Below are positions 32,200-41,584 of a DNA stretch of 64,000 nucleotides, piece after piece; the stretch's first letter is position 1; each line of letters begins with the position of its first letter. The notes under the pieces are model-generated. The model made no database searches and was not told the DNA's origin. It saw nothing but the letters and a program-made list of their open reading frames with translations. The stretch is from Igneacidithiobacillus sp041146875 (GTDB taxonomy: Bacteria > Pseudomonadota > Gammaproteobacteria > Acidithiobacillales > Acidithiobacillaceae). The position numbers and the translations under genes were made by a program. The stretch is taken from NCBI RefSeq assembly GCF_041146875.1, contig NZ_JBFRXP010000014.1:1-64000 (forward strand), in the 5' to 3' direction.

Positions 32200-34683
32200 A
32201 TGTCGATGTCTACCTCTTTCCGCCATCGCAGCTGGCGGTTTTGGCTGGCCTTTGTTGTCCTCTTCGTGCTGTTGGATGCCACCGTCGCCATCGGTTTCTG
32301 GACCTGGCGCATCTGGGAAGAACTGCCACCGGTGCATGAGCTGCAACACTGGCATCCCGCCGAACCCCTGCGCATATATGCCAACAACGGTGAGCTGCTG
32401 CAGGTGATCGGCCCACAATTGCGCTATGCGCTACCTTTGCAACAAGTACCCAAGCACTTGCAAGAGGCCTTCATCGCTGCTGAAAATTCCAATTTTTATA
32501 GCCATAACCCGATCTACTATCCGGTCAGTTTTCCCGGAATCATCCGCGCCGCCTGGGTGGATCTGATCCATTGGGGGCCGGTACAAGGGGCGAGCACCAT
32601 CACCGAACAGGTGGCGCGCAATTTTTATCTTACCCCCAAAAAGACCATCACCCGTAAGGTGGCGGAGATACTGCTTGCTTACAAATTGGCGAATCACCTA
32701 GATCGTGCGCAGATCCTGGATCTCTACGTCAACAAGATTTATCTGGGCGAAGGTGCCTATGGCGTGCAGGCGGCGGCGGAGACCTATTATGGCAAACCCG
32801 TTGGGCAACTCAGCCTGGGAGAGATGGCAACATTAGCGGGCTTGCCCGCTGCACCATCGGCCTTCAACCCTATTGCCTCGCCAGCCTCCGCCAAAACCCG
32901 CCGTGACTATGTGCTGCGGCGCATGGCGAAGCTTGGGTTCGTCAGTGAGGCTGCCGCGCAACGGGCCATTGCTGAGCCCATTCGCGCCCGCTACCACGCC
33001 CCGGCGAGCAATTTGGCGCCCTATGTCACCGACTGGATCCGCACTTGGCTAGAGAAGCACTTCGGGCCAGACTTCACCTATCGCAGTGGCTTGCGCGTCT
33101 ACACCAGTATCGACCCCCGCGACCAACGTGCGGCCAGCCAAGACATGGCCGTGGGCCTGGAAAACTACGGAATGGGTCTCGATAGCATGGATCCCAAGGC
33201 CTGGCGCGGTCCTATCGCCCAACTACGTGGCCAGATGCTCCAGGCCGCCCTTCAGGGGCAGCGTCCACCCATGTTGCCGGACTATGACCCTGCCAATCTC
33301 CGTTGGGCGGTGGTGGAAAAAGTAGATGCACAACAGGCGCAGATCAAAATCGAGGGGCAACGCCAGGGCCATCTAACCCTCAAGGCGATTGCCTGGGCGC
33401 GCTTGCGCCCCAACGGTCAACGCCCGACCGCTGTGGATCAAGTCGTGGCGCCGGGCGACCTCATCTGGGTGCGGCATTACGTATCGGCGGCTACCGAGGG
33501 AACGGGAAACCCCGTCTGGGGTACCAAGGTGTGGCACGACGTCACCCACGGCGGCTGGCAGTTGGCGCAGATTCCCCACGTGCAAGGGGCACTGGTTTCC
33601 CTAAATAGCCATAGCGGCGCCATCCTCGCCCTAGTGGGTGGCTTCAGTTATGAGCTCAGTCATTTTGACCGCGCCCTGTACTCCTTTCGACAACCGGGGT
33701 CCGGGTTCAAACCTTTTGTCTATTCCTCAGCCATCGACGCCTCCACCCTGCTCGCCAGTGGCCATAAAGGCTACTACACCCCAGTGTCGTTGATTGCCGA
33801 CACCCCGCTCGTCATCCATCTGGCGGACGGGCAAATCTACGCACCCACCAACTACAGCCGTACCTTTTCCAACGTGCCCTTTCCCATCTGGGAAGACCTC
33901 GCCGATTCGCATAACGTGCCGAGCGTGCGCTTGCTCATGGATGTTGGCATTCCCTATGCGAAAACCTATGTGCAGCGCTTTGGCTTTCCGGCCACACAAG
34001 TACCCGCGACCCCGTCCATGGTCCTTGGTGCTGGCGACTTCAGCCCCCTGCAAATGGCCCGCGCCTATGCCACCTTCTCCAGCGGCGGTTTCTTGCCCCA
34101 CCCCTACCTCATTCGTAAGGTCGTCACCGCGACTGGCACGCAAGTAGCGCTCTTGCACTGCCCCTTGGCCTATCAAGCACCCGCCAAGCAGACGATCATT
34201 CCCCCGGGGGTTGCTTACCTGATGACGCGGATGATGGAAAAGGTGATTCGCGTGGGCACCGGCGTCGCGGCGCAGATCCTGCACCGGCACGATCTGGCGG
34301 GCAAAACGGGCACCACCAATGCCGAGGAAAATGCCTGGTTCAATGGTTTCAACCCGCAGATCACGACCTCGGTATGGGTGGGCTACGACGATAACCACAC
34401 GATGGGAACTTGGGCAGCGGGCGCGCGCGAGGCCTTGCCCATCTGGATACGTTACATGGGAACGGCATTGAAAGGCATGCCGGACAATGGCTTTTTTATG
34501 CCGCCAGATGTGGTCACCGCAAACTATAATCCGCGCACTGGCACCCTGGCGGATCCGGGTCCAGATGCAGGCTCCACCAGCAAATTAGGGTACTTTCTGG
34601 CGGGTTATCTACCGCCCAAGGCCAAAACGCAGCAGCAGAGCGAAGAGCAGAGCTTCGTGCACGCACTGATGAAGATTTTTTAG
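32200..34683 (+). CDS. Class A penicillin-binding protein (bifunctional, PBP1-like)
   Basis: 827 residues: a short cytoplasmic tail, one transmembrane helix (about 12-34), a GT51 glycosyltransferase domain (about 70-250) and a transpeptidase domain (about 440-760). GT51 motifs include GASTITEQVARN and KIYLGEGAYGV. The first motif, usually EDxxF with a later HxG, reads E95-N-S-N-F-Y-S-H-N-P. The transpeptidase set is intact: SGFK (Ser about 501), SHN (in ADSHNVPS) and KTG (about 702). It polymerises and crosslinks peptidoglycan in the periplasm. The ribosome site is weak, so ATG 32206 is also possible. Confidence 0.92.
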   Translation: MSMSTSFRHRSWRFWLAFVVLFVLLDATVAIGFWTWRIWEELPPVHELQHWHPAEPLRIYANNGELLQVIGPQLRYALPLQQVPKHLQEAFIAAENSNFYSHNPIYYPVSFPGIIRAAWVDLIHWGPVQGASTITEQVARNFYLTPKKTITRKVAEILLAYKLANHLDRAQILDLYVNKIYLGEGAYGVQAAAETYYGKPVGQLSLGEMATLAGLPAAPSAFNPIASPASAKTRRDYVLRRMAKLGFVSEAAAQRAIAEPIRARYHAPASNLAPYVTDWIRTWLEKHFGPDFTYRSGLRVYTSIDPRDQRAASQDMAVGLENYGMGLDSMDPKAWRGPIAQLRGQMLQAALQGQRPPMLPDYDPANLRWAVVEKVDAQQAQIKIEGQRQGHLTLKAIAWARLRPNGQRPTAVDQVVAPGDLIWVRHYVSAATEGTGNPVWGTKVWHDVTHGGWQLAQIPHVQGALVSLNSHSGAILALVGGFSYELSHFDRALYSFRQPGSGFKPFVYSSAIDASTLLASGHKGYYTPVSLIADTPLVIHLADGQIYAPTNYSRTFSNVPFPIWEDLADSHNVPSVRLLMDVGIPYAKTYVQRFGFPATQVPATPSMVLGAGDFSPLQMARAYATFSSGGFLPHPYLIRKVVTATGTQVALLHCPLAYQAPAKQTIIPPGVAYLMTRMMEKVIRVGTGVAAQILHRHDLAGKTGTTNAEENAWFNGFNPQITTSVWVGYDDNHTMGTWAAGAREALPIWIRYMGTALKGMPDNGFFMPPDVVTANYNPRTGTLADPGPDAGSTSKLGYFLAGYLPPKAKTQQQSEEQSFVHALMKIF

Positions 34684-34691
34684 GAGTGGGA

Positions 34692-34919
34692 ATGAGTGAA
34701 GAGAGTGGCGAAGGTAATAGCGGCCATGCCTGGGTTTGGGCGCTGTCGATCATTATTTTGGCAGTCATTGCCTATTTTTTTGTGCATGCCTGGCTAGTGA
34801 ATGGTGTTGACCAACCCGACCCGCACCCGTTGACGGTGATCGATGGCCAAGCCACACAGCCCGTACCGCAGTTGCCCGAGCGCAAGACCATAGATGGTCA
34901 AGCGGCACCGTATTCCTGA
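34692..34919 (+). CDS. Small single-pass membrane protein
   Basis: 75 residues from ATG 34692 with ribosome site taggag five bases before it. An acidic Ser/Gly N-terminus is followed by one transmembrane helix (about 13-34) and a periplasmic Pro-rich tail containing two copies of IDGQA (VIDGQATQP and TIDGQAAPY). I do not recognise a family. It follows the class A PBP by 8 bases and is probably co-transcribed, so a role with that PBP is possible but unproven. Confidence 0.65.
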   Translation: MSEESGEGNSGHAWVWALSIIILAVIAYFFVHAWLVNGVDQPDPHPLTVIDGQATQPVPQLPERKTIDGQAAPYS

Positions 34920-34934
34920 CTTCAGTCCACATCG

Positions 34935-35882
34935 TCAGTCCATAAAAAGGGAGCTGACGGAATCTTCCTCGGCAATGCGGCGGATGGTTTCGGCGAAGAG
35001 TTCGGCAACCGAGAGCACGCGAATCTTGTCACAGGCTTTGCCCTCACTGCTGAGAGGGATGGTATCTGTTACCACCAGTTCATCCAGCGCAGAGCCGCTG
35101 ATGCGCTCAATGGCCTTGCCCGAAAGGACTGGATGCGTGCAGTAGGCACTCACCCGCAGCGCCCCGCGCTTCTTTAGGGCATGGGCCGCCTCACAGAGGG
35201 TATTGGCGGTATCCACCATGTCGTCCACCAGCACGCAACTGCGCCCCTCCACCTCACCGATGATGTTCATGACCACCGATTCGTTGGGTCGCGGACGTCG
35301 CTTGTCGATGATGGCGAGGTCGACTTCCAGACGCTTGGCGATGGCGCGCGCGCGCACCACACCACCAACGTCGGGCGACACCACCATGAGATTTTCTGGA
35401 TTCTGCCGCCAGATGTCGCCGAGCAAAATGGGCGAGGCGTAGATATTGTCGACGGGAACGTCAAAAAAGCCCTGAATTTGATCGGCATGCAGGTCCATGG
35501 TCAGGACGCGGTGTGCACCGGCCGTAGTGACCAGATCGGCTACCAGCTTGGCCGTGATGGCGGTACGCGCACGGGATTTGCGATCCTGCCGCGCATAGCC
35601 AAAGTAAGGCATCACCGCGGTAATGCGGTTGGCGGAAGCGCGCTTCAGGGCATCGATCATGGTCAACAATTCCATGAGATGATCATTCGTGGGGGCACAG
35701 GTCGGCTGCAGGACGAAGACGTCATGACCGCGGACGTTCTCCAGGATCTCGACGAAGACCTCTCCGTCGCTAAAGCGGCTGACTTCGGCGCGTCCCAGAG
35801 GGATCTGGAGGAATTTTACGATTTGTGCTGCCAGGGCGGGGTTGGCATTCCCGCTAAATACCATCAGGTTACCGTGAGACAT
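34935..35882 (-). CDS. prs: Ribose-phosphate pyrophosphokinase (PRPP synthetase)
   Basis: 315 residues, the standard class I length. It makes PRPP from ribose 5-phosphate and ATP. Signatures are the N-terminal MVFSGNANPALA, the ATP-flexible loop YFGYARQDRK, the metal-binding TMDLHADQIQGFFD and the PRPP loop VLVDDMVDTANT. It lies just downstream of tRNA-Gln on the same strand, the order seen in Pseudomonas-type genomes. The rplY and pth genes that often follow are absent here. Confidence 0.97.
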   Translation of the reverse strand: MSHGNLMVFSGNANPALAAQIVKFLQIPLGRAEVSRFSDGEVFVEILENVRGHDVFVLQPTCAPTNDHLMELLTMIDALKRASANRITAVMPYFGYARQDRKSRARTAITAKLVADLVTTAGAHRVLTMDLHADQIQGFFDVPVDNIYASPILLGDIWRQNPENLMVVSPDVGGVVRARAIAKRLEVDLAIIDKRRPRPNESVVMNIIGEVEGRSCVLVDDMVDTANTLCEAAHALKKRGALRVSAYCTHPVLSGKAIERISGSALDELVVTDTIPLSSEGKACDKIRVLSVAELFAETIRRIAEEDSVSSLFMD

Positions 35883-35921
35883 GAAAGGATGGGTCCCTCT
35901 GCACTGTCCGCAAAAATAAAA

Positions 35922-35996
35922 TGGCTGGGGCGCCAGGATTCGAACCTGGGAATGCCGGAATCAAAATCCGGTGCCTTACCGCTTGGCTACGCCCCA
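35922..35996 (-). tRNA. tRNA-Gln (anticodon TTG)
   Basis: The minus strand folds as a full cloverleaf: acceptor TGGGGCG with CGCCCCA, anticodon stem CCGGA/TCCGG with loop TTTTGAT giving anticodon TTG, T arm with GGTTCGAATCC, discriminator G and an encoded CCA. It is very close to the E. coli tRNA-Gln. It lies between ispE and prs; its first ten bases overlap the ispE stop region. Confidence 0.97.
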
Positions 35997-36850
35997 GCAG
36001 GGATTTCCGGGAGGAGGTCGAGAAGCGGGTGGCGATTGCGCCCACGCACCGACCAGCCGCGCCATTGGGACGGTAGTCGGGCGAGAAGGACATCACTGGC
36101 CATCTCTTCTGGAAGCTCGGCGAAGCAACAGGCACCACTGCCCGTCAACTTTGCATTCCGCAGGCCCTGCACGCGCAACCAATCAATGCATTCTGCAATG
36201 ACTGGATAACGATGCCGAACCAGGGGCTCCAGGGTATTCTCCTGCTCCCCCCCCAAAAACGCCGTTATTGTGCTGGGCGGGTGTTGGCGTGTCAATTCAG
36301 GGGCACGAAAAATTTCTGCTGTGGCGACGGAGACGCCAGGATGCACGAGCAGATAGCGGCGCTCCGGGATCGGCGGCATCGGCTGCAGTAGCTCGCCAAT
36401 GCCTTCCGCCCAGGCGCTCTGGCCAAATAAAAAAATCGGAACATCGGCGCCCAAGGTAGTGCCGAGAGCGAGCAACTCCGCACGTGACAAGGCGCAACTC
36501 CAGAGATGATTGAGCACCAGCAGGGTACTGGCGGCGTCGGAAGACCCTCCACCCACGCCGCCGCCTTCGGGCAAACGCTTGCGCAAGGTGATCTCGACGC
36601 CTTCGCGGATACCACAGTGCTCGGCCAGGAGACGCGCAGCGCGCAGGGTCAGCTCCCTCTCTGGCGCCAGACCCTCTGGCCCACCAAAAGAGCGAAACAC
36701 GCCCGCGGGGGCGGAGGTAAAATGCAGCTCATCCTGCAGATCGAGAAACTGAAAGACGCTTTGCAGCAGGTGATAGCCGTCGGCGCGTTGGCCGACGATA
36801 CGCAACATGAGATTGAGTTTGGCTGGAGCGGGGTACCAGATCTCGGTCAT
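35987..36850 (-). CDS. ispE: 4-diphosphocytidyl-2-C-methyl-D-erythritol kinase
   Basis: 287 residues from ATG 36850. GHMP kinase of the MEP isoprenoid route. The N-terminal motif is PAPAKLNLMLRIVGQRADGYHLLQ and the ATP loop is LPEGGGVGGGSSDAAS near residue 95. The start overlaps the lolB stop as ATGA, so lolB and ispE are coupled. The 3' end runs ten bases into tRNA-Gln. Confidence 0.95.
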   Translation of the reverse strand: MTEIWYPAPAKLNLMLRIVGQRADGYHLLQSVFQFLDLQDELHFTSAPAGVFRSFGGPEGLAPERELTLRAARLLAEHCGIREGVEITLRKRLPEGGGVGGGSSDAASTLLVLNHLWSCALSRAELLALGTTLGADVPIFLFGQSAWAEGIGELLQPMPPIPERRYLLVHPGVSVATAEIFRAPELTRQHPPSTITAFLGGEQENTLEPLVRHRYPVIAECIDWLRVQGLRNAKLTGSGACCFAELPEEMASDVLLARLPSQWRGWSVRGRNRHPLLDLLPEIPAGA

Positions 36851-37461
36851 GATTGCCCCAACTGCCAGTTGCTGACCGCGATACGCAATTGTATGCCGCT
36901 CGGCCCGGTGGCTTGCAATAGCGCTGGCATGCGCAGACCACCCACGGCCTCGTAGCGCAAGTACTGCAGTTGCCAAGCGCCCCAGTGTACCCGATCGGGC
37001 CAACCTGCGGCATCATAGCTGCTGACTTGCCCGGCTGGGGGAATGCCCAGCAGCCAGCCGGGGAGCTCCTGCACCGGCAATGCGACGCCCAGTACGCGTT
37101 CAAGCAAGACGCTCATGTTACTCGCCGTCAGTTTCTTGCCATTGGCCTCCAACAACGATGCCTGCTGACCCGTATCCCGCAGCTCGGCAACGGTGTTGCC
37201 AAGGGGGCCAAGGATGCTAAGCCGTTCCCCGTGTGGCTGTTGCTGCCAGACAAAGCCAAAACTCTGGCTACCGCGTGGGCTGCGTAAGGAGGCCTGCCCG
37301 GTGGCCGTCCACCGTTGTACGGAGGCAAGCACCTGTGCCCGCTGCTCAGCCGGAAGCAGGAGATGCACATTGCTCGGCGGCGGCAGCTGGGCGCAGGCGC
37401 TCAGCAGGAGCAGTGCGGGAACTACCAAAGCAGCCCAAGCACGCACAATCATCGTTTTCAT
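36847..37461 (-). CDS. lolB: Outer-membrane lipoprotein receptor LolB
   Basis: 204 residues. The lipobox LLSAC (Cys about 22) shows an outer-membrane lipoprotein. The size, the fold with a WQQQPHGERLSILGPLG strand and the position before ispE match LolB, which accepts lipoproteins from LolA. It overlaps the upstream TPR gene and the downstream ispE by 4 bases each. Confidence 0.9.
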   Translation of the reverse strand: MKTMIVRAWAALVVPALLLLSACAQLPPPSNVHLLLPAEQRAQVLASVQRWTATGQASLRSPRGSQSFGFVWQQQPHGERLSILGPLGNTVAELRDTGQQASLLEANGKKLTASNMSVLLERVLGVALPVQELPGWLLGIPPAGQVSSYDAAGWPDRVHWGAWQLQYLRYEAVGGLRMPALLQATGPSGIQLRIAVSNWQLGQS

Positions 37462-39107
37462 GGGTGCAGCAAGGCCTCTTGCAACTGGCGACTGTCGGGA
37501 TGTTTTTTAAGACCGCGCTGCCAGAGGGCGCGTGCCTCCTTCTGCTGCCCCATTTGCCAAAGGACGCGGCCCAGGTGGTTGAGCAGCTCTGGCTCGTCCC
37601 CCATCTGTGCATGCGCCTTTTGCAGATAGTATAGGGCCTTCTTCTGGTCGCCCTGCAGGTGGTAATACCAGCCTATGCTGTCCTGAATATTGGGGTCTTC
37701 CGGCGCGATTTGGATAGCTTTTTCGAGATATGCCCCCGCTTCGGGCAGCTGTTTGTGGCGTTCGAGCAGGCTATAGCCGAGAAAGTTGTAAGCTTGCGCA
37801 TCGTCCGGACGCAGATCGATGACGATACGCATGGCTTTGTCCATCCCTGCATAATCCTTCTGCTGCTCAGCTACGATGCCCCGCGCATACCACAGGGCGG
37901 GATCGCGGGGGTGCTGTTCCAGGGCTTGATCGAGTATCTGTGCGGCCATGCCATATTCGGCCTCCTCTTGCAGCAATTGCGCACGCAAGAGAGGGATTTG
38001 TGCATCATCAGGATGTCGCGCCTGCAGCTTCTGCAGTTCCAACAGGGCCTGGTTCTTGTGTCCCTGGGCGTAGTAGGTTTGCGCCATGCGTAACTGTGCC
38101 TCATCTGCCAACGGCGTACCGGCCAGCTTTTCGTAAGCCTCCCGGGCCTTTGGCCAGTCTTTGCGAGCTTCGGCAATACGCCCCTGGTAGTAAGAGTTCA
38201 GCGGCGAATGCGGGCTCAACTCGCGCAAATGCTCCAGCGCCTGTTGCGCGCCCGTCCAATCGCTTTCGCCAATCGCCAGCAGCAGAAGTTGATCCCAGAT
38301 CTTCGGTTCGTCCGGGCGCAACAGACTCAGTTGTTGCAAAACGCGGTAGGCTTGGGTCTGCCCGCCCAAATTGAGGTAGAGCTTGGCAAGATAAGCGCGC
38401 GCATCTGTGGCACTAGGATGGGCGGCACAAAAGTCTTGCACCGTTTGTAAGGCAGCCAAGGAGCTGCCCTGCTGGCGTAGGCTTTCGGCATAGAGGACGA
38501 CCGCCTCTTCCCAGTCTGGGCGAAGTTGTAGCGCCTTGGCAAAGGCTTCTGCAGCGCGGCGCGGGTGTTTTTGCAAGAGTGCGAGCCGACCCAGGGTGAG
38601 CTGCGCCGCGGCAGAATCTGGATGGTTTTGTATCACCGTATGGAGGAGGCGCTCGGCATCACCAAAGCGGCCATGTTGCGCCAGCAGCTCCGCCAACTCG
38701 CTGCTGACGCGCTCGTCCTCGGGAAAGCGTGCCAGTGTGGCCTGCAGCAGATCGATAGCGGCCGGTTCCTGGCCATCGGCAAGGAGTAGTCCCGCTTCGA
38801 AGCGGGCCGATTCGCTATCTTCCGGCGCCAGCTCATGCCAGCGTTTAGCCCAACGCAGGGCTTGGGAGAGGTCACCAAGCTGGGCGGCGGCCTTGCTTGC
38901 TGCCGCGAGCACCGCTGCCGTGGGGAGCTGATCGACGCTATGTTTCCAGGCCGGAATGGCGATTTCGGGGTCATGCTTCTGCGTGGCAAATTCCGCGCTG
39001 AGGAGATAGTACAGATCTTCTCCTGTCAACTGGACGCTGGCCTCGGCCATGGATGCCAAACCGAGCAAGATCAAACCTGCCCAACACCTCCAAGCCTTCC
39101 CGCCCAT
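37458..39107 (-). CDS. TPR-repeat protein, probably exported
   Basis: 549 residues from ATG 39107. The N-terminus (MGGKAWRCWAGLILLGLASMAEA) looks like a signal peptide. It is followed by about a dozen tetratricopeptide repeats from residue 30 to the end, for example AAQLTLGRLALLQKHPRRAAEAF and LLNHLGRVLWQMGQQKEARAL. Such proteins scaffold envelope complexes. The position upstream of lolB-ispE is seen in related bacteria. The open frame continues to 39416 but would overlap the divergent hemA. Confidence 0.88.
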   Translation of the reverse strand: MGGKAWRCWAGLILLGLASMAEASVQLTGEDLYYLLSAEFATQKHDPEIAIPAWKHSVDQLPTAAVLAAASKAAAQLGDLSQALRWAKRWHELAPEDSESARFEAGLLLADGQEPAAIDLLQATLARFPEDERVSSELAELLAQHGRFGDAERLLHTVIQNHPDSAAAQLTLGRLALLQKHPRRAAEAFAKALQLRPDWEEAVVLYAESLRQQGSSLAALQTVQDFCAAHPSATDARAYLAKLYLNLGGQTQAYRVLQQLSLLRPDEPKIWDQLLLLAIGESDWTGAQQALEHLRELSPHSPLNSYYQGRIAEARKDWPKAREAYEKLAGTPLADEAQLRMAQTYYAQGHKNQALLELQKLQARHPDDAQIPLLRAQLLQEEAEYGMAAQILDQALEQHPRDPALWYARGIVAEQQKDYAGMDKAMRIVIDLRPDDAQAYNFLGYSLLERHKQLPEAGAYLEKAIQIAPEDPNIQDSIGWYYHLQGDQKKALYYLQKAHAQMGDEPELLNHLGRVLWQMGQQKEARALWQRGLKKHPDSRQLQEALLHP

Positions 39108-39245
39108 GCAATTCCCTGTCCTATGCAATGCGCTGACAATAGCGCCAGCCTCGGCGGCTTGCAATCCAGGCAAGCCTTGCGGACAATGCGCCGGTGAAGT
39201 CAGTGCCCCAATGTTACGGATGGTGCCGCCATTTTTTGCTACGGT

Positions 39246-40490
39246 TTGAGTCATTACAGCGCGCCCATCGAGGTGCGTGAAAAAGTCGCATTTGCGCCAG
39301 ACCAACTGGCGGCGGCACACCGGGATCTCCTTGCCCAAAACCTGGCCAAGGAAGCCCTGATCATTTCTACCTGTAACCGCACAGAAATTTACACCTATGG
39401 CGGTCCGGGACCACAAGAGAGTCGCTTACAACACTGGTTGGCCAAGTTTCATGGCATCGATGCGGAGCTCCTGACCGGGAACAGCTTTGCCTTTCAGGAT
39501 GCCGCTGCAGTGCAGCACCTGTTTCGTGTGGTTTGCGGCCTGGATTCCATGATCATTGGCGAACCACAGATCCTCGGGCAGGTGAAAGACGCCTACCAGG
39601 TTGCGGCAGACATCGACAGCACCGGCCCCGTCCTCAATCGTCTGTTGCACTGGGCCTTCCGCGTTGCCAAACAAGTACGCACCGAAACCGCCATTGGCTC
39701 GGCGCCGGTGAGTGTCGCTTACGCCGCCGTAACCCTGGCGCGTCAATTATTAGGCTCGTTGCAGGGTAAACGGGTATTGCTGATCGGCGCCGGAGAAACC
39801 ATCGAACTAGTGGCCACCCATCTGCGCGAGCATGAGCTGGATGGCTTTCACGTCGCCAATCGTAGCCCCGAGCGCGCGCGCGTGCTGGCCAATCGGCTGG
39901 ATGGACAAGCTTACCCCCTGGAAGAGGCGGCGGCCCTGCTGCCACACGTAGATCTGGTACTAAGCTGTACTGCCAGCCCGCAGGCAATTCTGCGTTCCGC
40001 AGAGGTACAACAAGGCCTGCCACGCGAGCGCGGCGGCTTGCTTCTGCTCGATCTCGCTGTACCCCGCGACATTGATCCTGGCATTGGCGATCTCGACGAT
40101 TGTTACCTCTATACCATCGATGATCTCAATGACATCGCGCAGGCCGGAGTGCAGGCGCGGCGGGAAGCGGCAAAGGAGGCGGAACAGATCATCGCGCAAG
40201 AGGCAGAAGGCTTCCAACACTGGCGCGATAGTCTGGAGGTAGTCCCTGCCATTCGTCGCCTGCGCGAGCACGTAGAGCAGGCACGGCAATTGGAGTTGCA
40301 GCGTTTTCTTCACTATCTGCAGCAAGGGCAGGATCCTGAGTCGGTACTCGATGCCTTTTCCAAGGCGCTTATGAACAAAGTGCTGCATGACCCCATTTCT
40401 ACCTTGCGCCAACCCTGCCAAGAGGCAACCAGTGAGGCCTTGGTCGCCTCCCTCGACATCCTTTTCCATCTCAGCGACGCCGAAGGATGA
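39246..40490 (+). CDS. hemA: Glutamyl-tRNA reductase
   Basis: 414 residues from TTG 39246. It reduces Glu-tRNA to glutamate semialdehyde for haem synthesis. The catalytic Cys is in ISTCNRTEIY near residue 38, and the NADPH site is LLIGAGETIELVA near 178. A dimerisation domain ends the protein. The usual opening GLNHxTAPVxxRE appears as GLSHYSAPIEVRE, whose Gly precedes the TTG. Upstream in frame are only ATT 39231 and similar codons, so the true start may be ATT, which gives IFCYGLSHYSAP. The stop overlaps prfA. Confidence 0.94.
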   Translation: MSHYSAPIEVREKVAFAPDQLAAAHRDLLAQNLAKEALIISTCNRTEIYTYGGPGPQESRLQHWLAKFHGIDAELLTGNSFAFQDAAAVQHLFRVVCGLDSMIIGEPQILGQVKDAYQVAADIDSTGPVLNRLLHWAFRVAKQVRTETAIGSAPVSVAYAAVTLARQLLGSLQGKRVLLIGAGETIELVATHLREHELDGFHVANRSPERARVLANRLDGQAYPLEEAAALLPHVDLVLSCTASPQAILRSAEVQQGLPRERGGLLLLDLAVPRDIDPGIGDLDDCYLYTIDDLNDIAQAGVQARREAAKEAEQIIAQEAEGFQHWRDSLEVVPAIRRLREHVEQARQLELQRFLHYLQQGQDPESVLDAFSKALMNKVLHDPISTLRQPCQEATSEALVASLDILFHLSDAEG

Positions 40491-41584
40491 CTCTCAGCCC
40501 CCGTCTGGCGGGCCAACTCGAGCAGTTGCGCCTGCGTGCCGAAGAACTTGAACATCGCCTGGCGAGTCCCGAGATTCTTCAGGACCCACAGCAGTATCAA
40601 AGCTTGTCACGCGAGTTGGGCGAGGTTCAGCCCCTGCGGGACCTTCTCGCCCGCCAGGAGCGGCGGCAGACAGAATATGAGGATGCCCAGAGCATTTTGC
40701 GGGAGGAAAGCGACGCGGAGCTGCGCGCCATGGCCAGCGAGGAGCTGACTGCGGCGGAAAGCGAACTTGCTGAACTGGAAGCGGAATTGCGCCTGCGCCT
40801 ACTACCCAAGGACCCGCAGGACGAGCGCAATGTCTTTCTGGAGGTCCGGGCCGGCACCGGTGGCGACGAAGCGGCGCTGTTTGCCGGTGACCTAGCGCGC
40901 ATGTACACCCGTTACGCGGAGAGCAAGGGCTTTGGCGTAACGATTCTCTCAGCCTCGGAATCTGAGCGCGGTGGGTACCGCGAGGTGGTATTGGAAATTT
41001 CCGGGCACGGGGCCTATTCCCGCTTCAAATTTGAGTCCGGCGGACATCGGGTGCAGCGGGTGCCGGATACCGAAGCCCAGGGGCGCATCCACACCTCCGC
41101 GTGCACCGTGGCGGTCTTGCCCGAAGTGGACGAGATCGAAGGAATAGAGATCCAAAACAGCGAGTTGCGCATTGATACCTACCGCGCCAGTGGCGCCGGT
41201 GGGCAGCACATCAACAAGACCGACTCGGCCGTACGCATCACCCATCTTCCCTCAGGACTGGTGGTAACCTGTCAGGAAGATCGCTCGCAACACAAGAATC
41301 GCGCCAAGGCCATGTCCCTCTTGCAAGCGCGCTTGATGGAGATGGCGCAGGAAAAGCAGCAGAGCGCTACGGCTGCGGCGCGGCGTTCCTTAGTTGGCTC
41401 TGGCGACCGCTCGGAGCGTATTCGCACGTACAATTTCCCCCAGGGGCGGGTAACCGATCACCGCATCAACCTTACCCTCTATCGCCTGGAGGCCATTCTT
41501 GCCGGAGATCTGGACCCTCTCTACGAGGCTCTGCTGCGTGAGCACCAGGCCGACCTCCTGCAAAACCTGGGTGATGATGCCTGA
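40487..41584 (+). CDS. prfA: Peptide chain release factor 1
   Basis: 365 residues. RF1 reads UAA and UAG. The GGQ motif is in ASGAGGQHINKTDSAVR near residue 236, and the RF family core RAGTGGDEAALFAGDL is near 122. It starts at ATG overlapping the hemA stop and ends overlapping prmC, whose product methylates the GGQ glutamine. This is the classic hemA-prfA-prmC order. Confidence 0.97.
   Translation: MTLSPRLAGQLEQLRLRAEELEHRLASPEILQDPQQYQSLSRELGEVQPLRDLLARQERRQTEYEDAQSILREESDAELRAMASEELTAAESELAELEAELRLRLLPKDPQDERNVFLEVRAGTGGDEAALFAGDLARMYTRYAESKGFGVTILSASESERGGYREVVLEISGHGAYSRFKFESGGHRVQRVPDTEAQGRIHTSACTVAVLPEVDEIEGIEIQNSELRIDTYRASGAGGQHINKTDSAVRITHLPSGLVVTCQEDRSQHKNRAKAMSLLQARLMEMAQEKQQSATAAARRSLVGSGDRSERIRTYNFPQGRVTDHRINLTLYRLEAILAGDLDPLYEALLREHQADLLQNLGDDA

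Noticed and set aside
35181..36209. Plus-strand 342-codon frame opposite prs and through the tRNA
   Set aside because: It is antisense to prs, crosses tRNA-Gln and ispE, and shows no family features.
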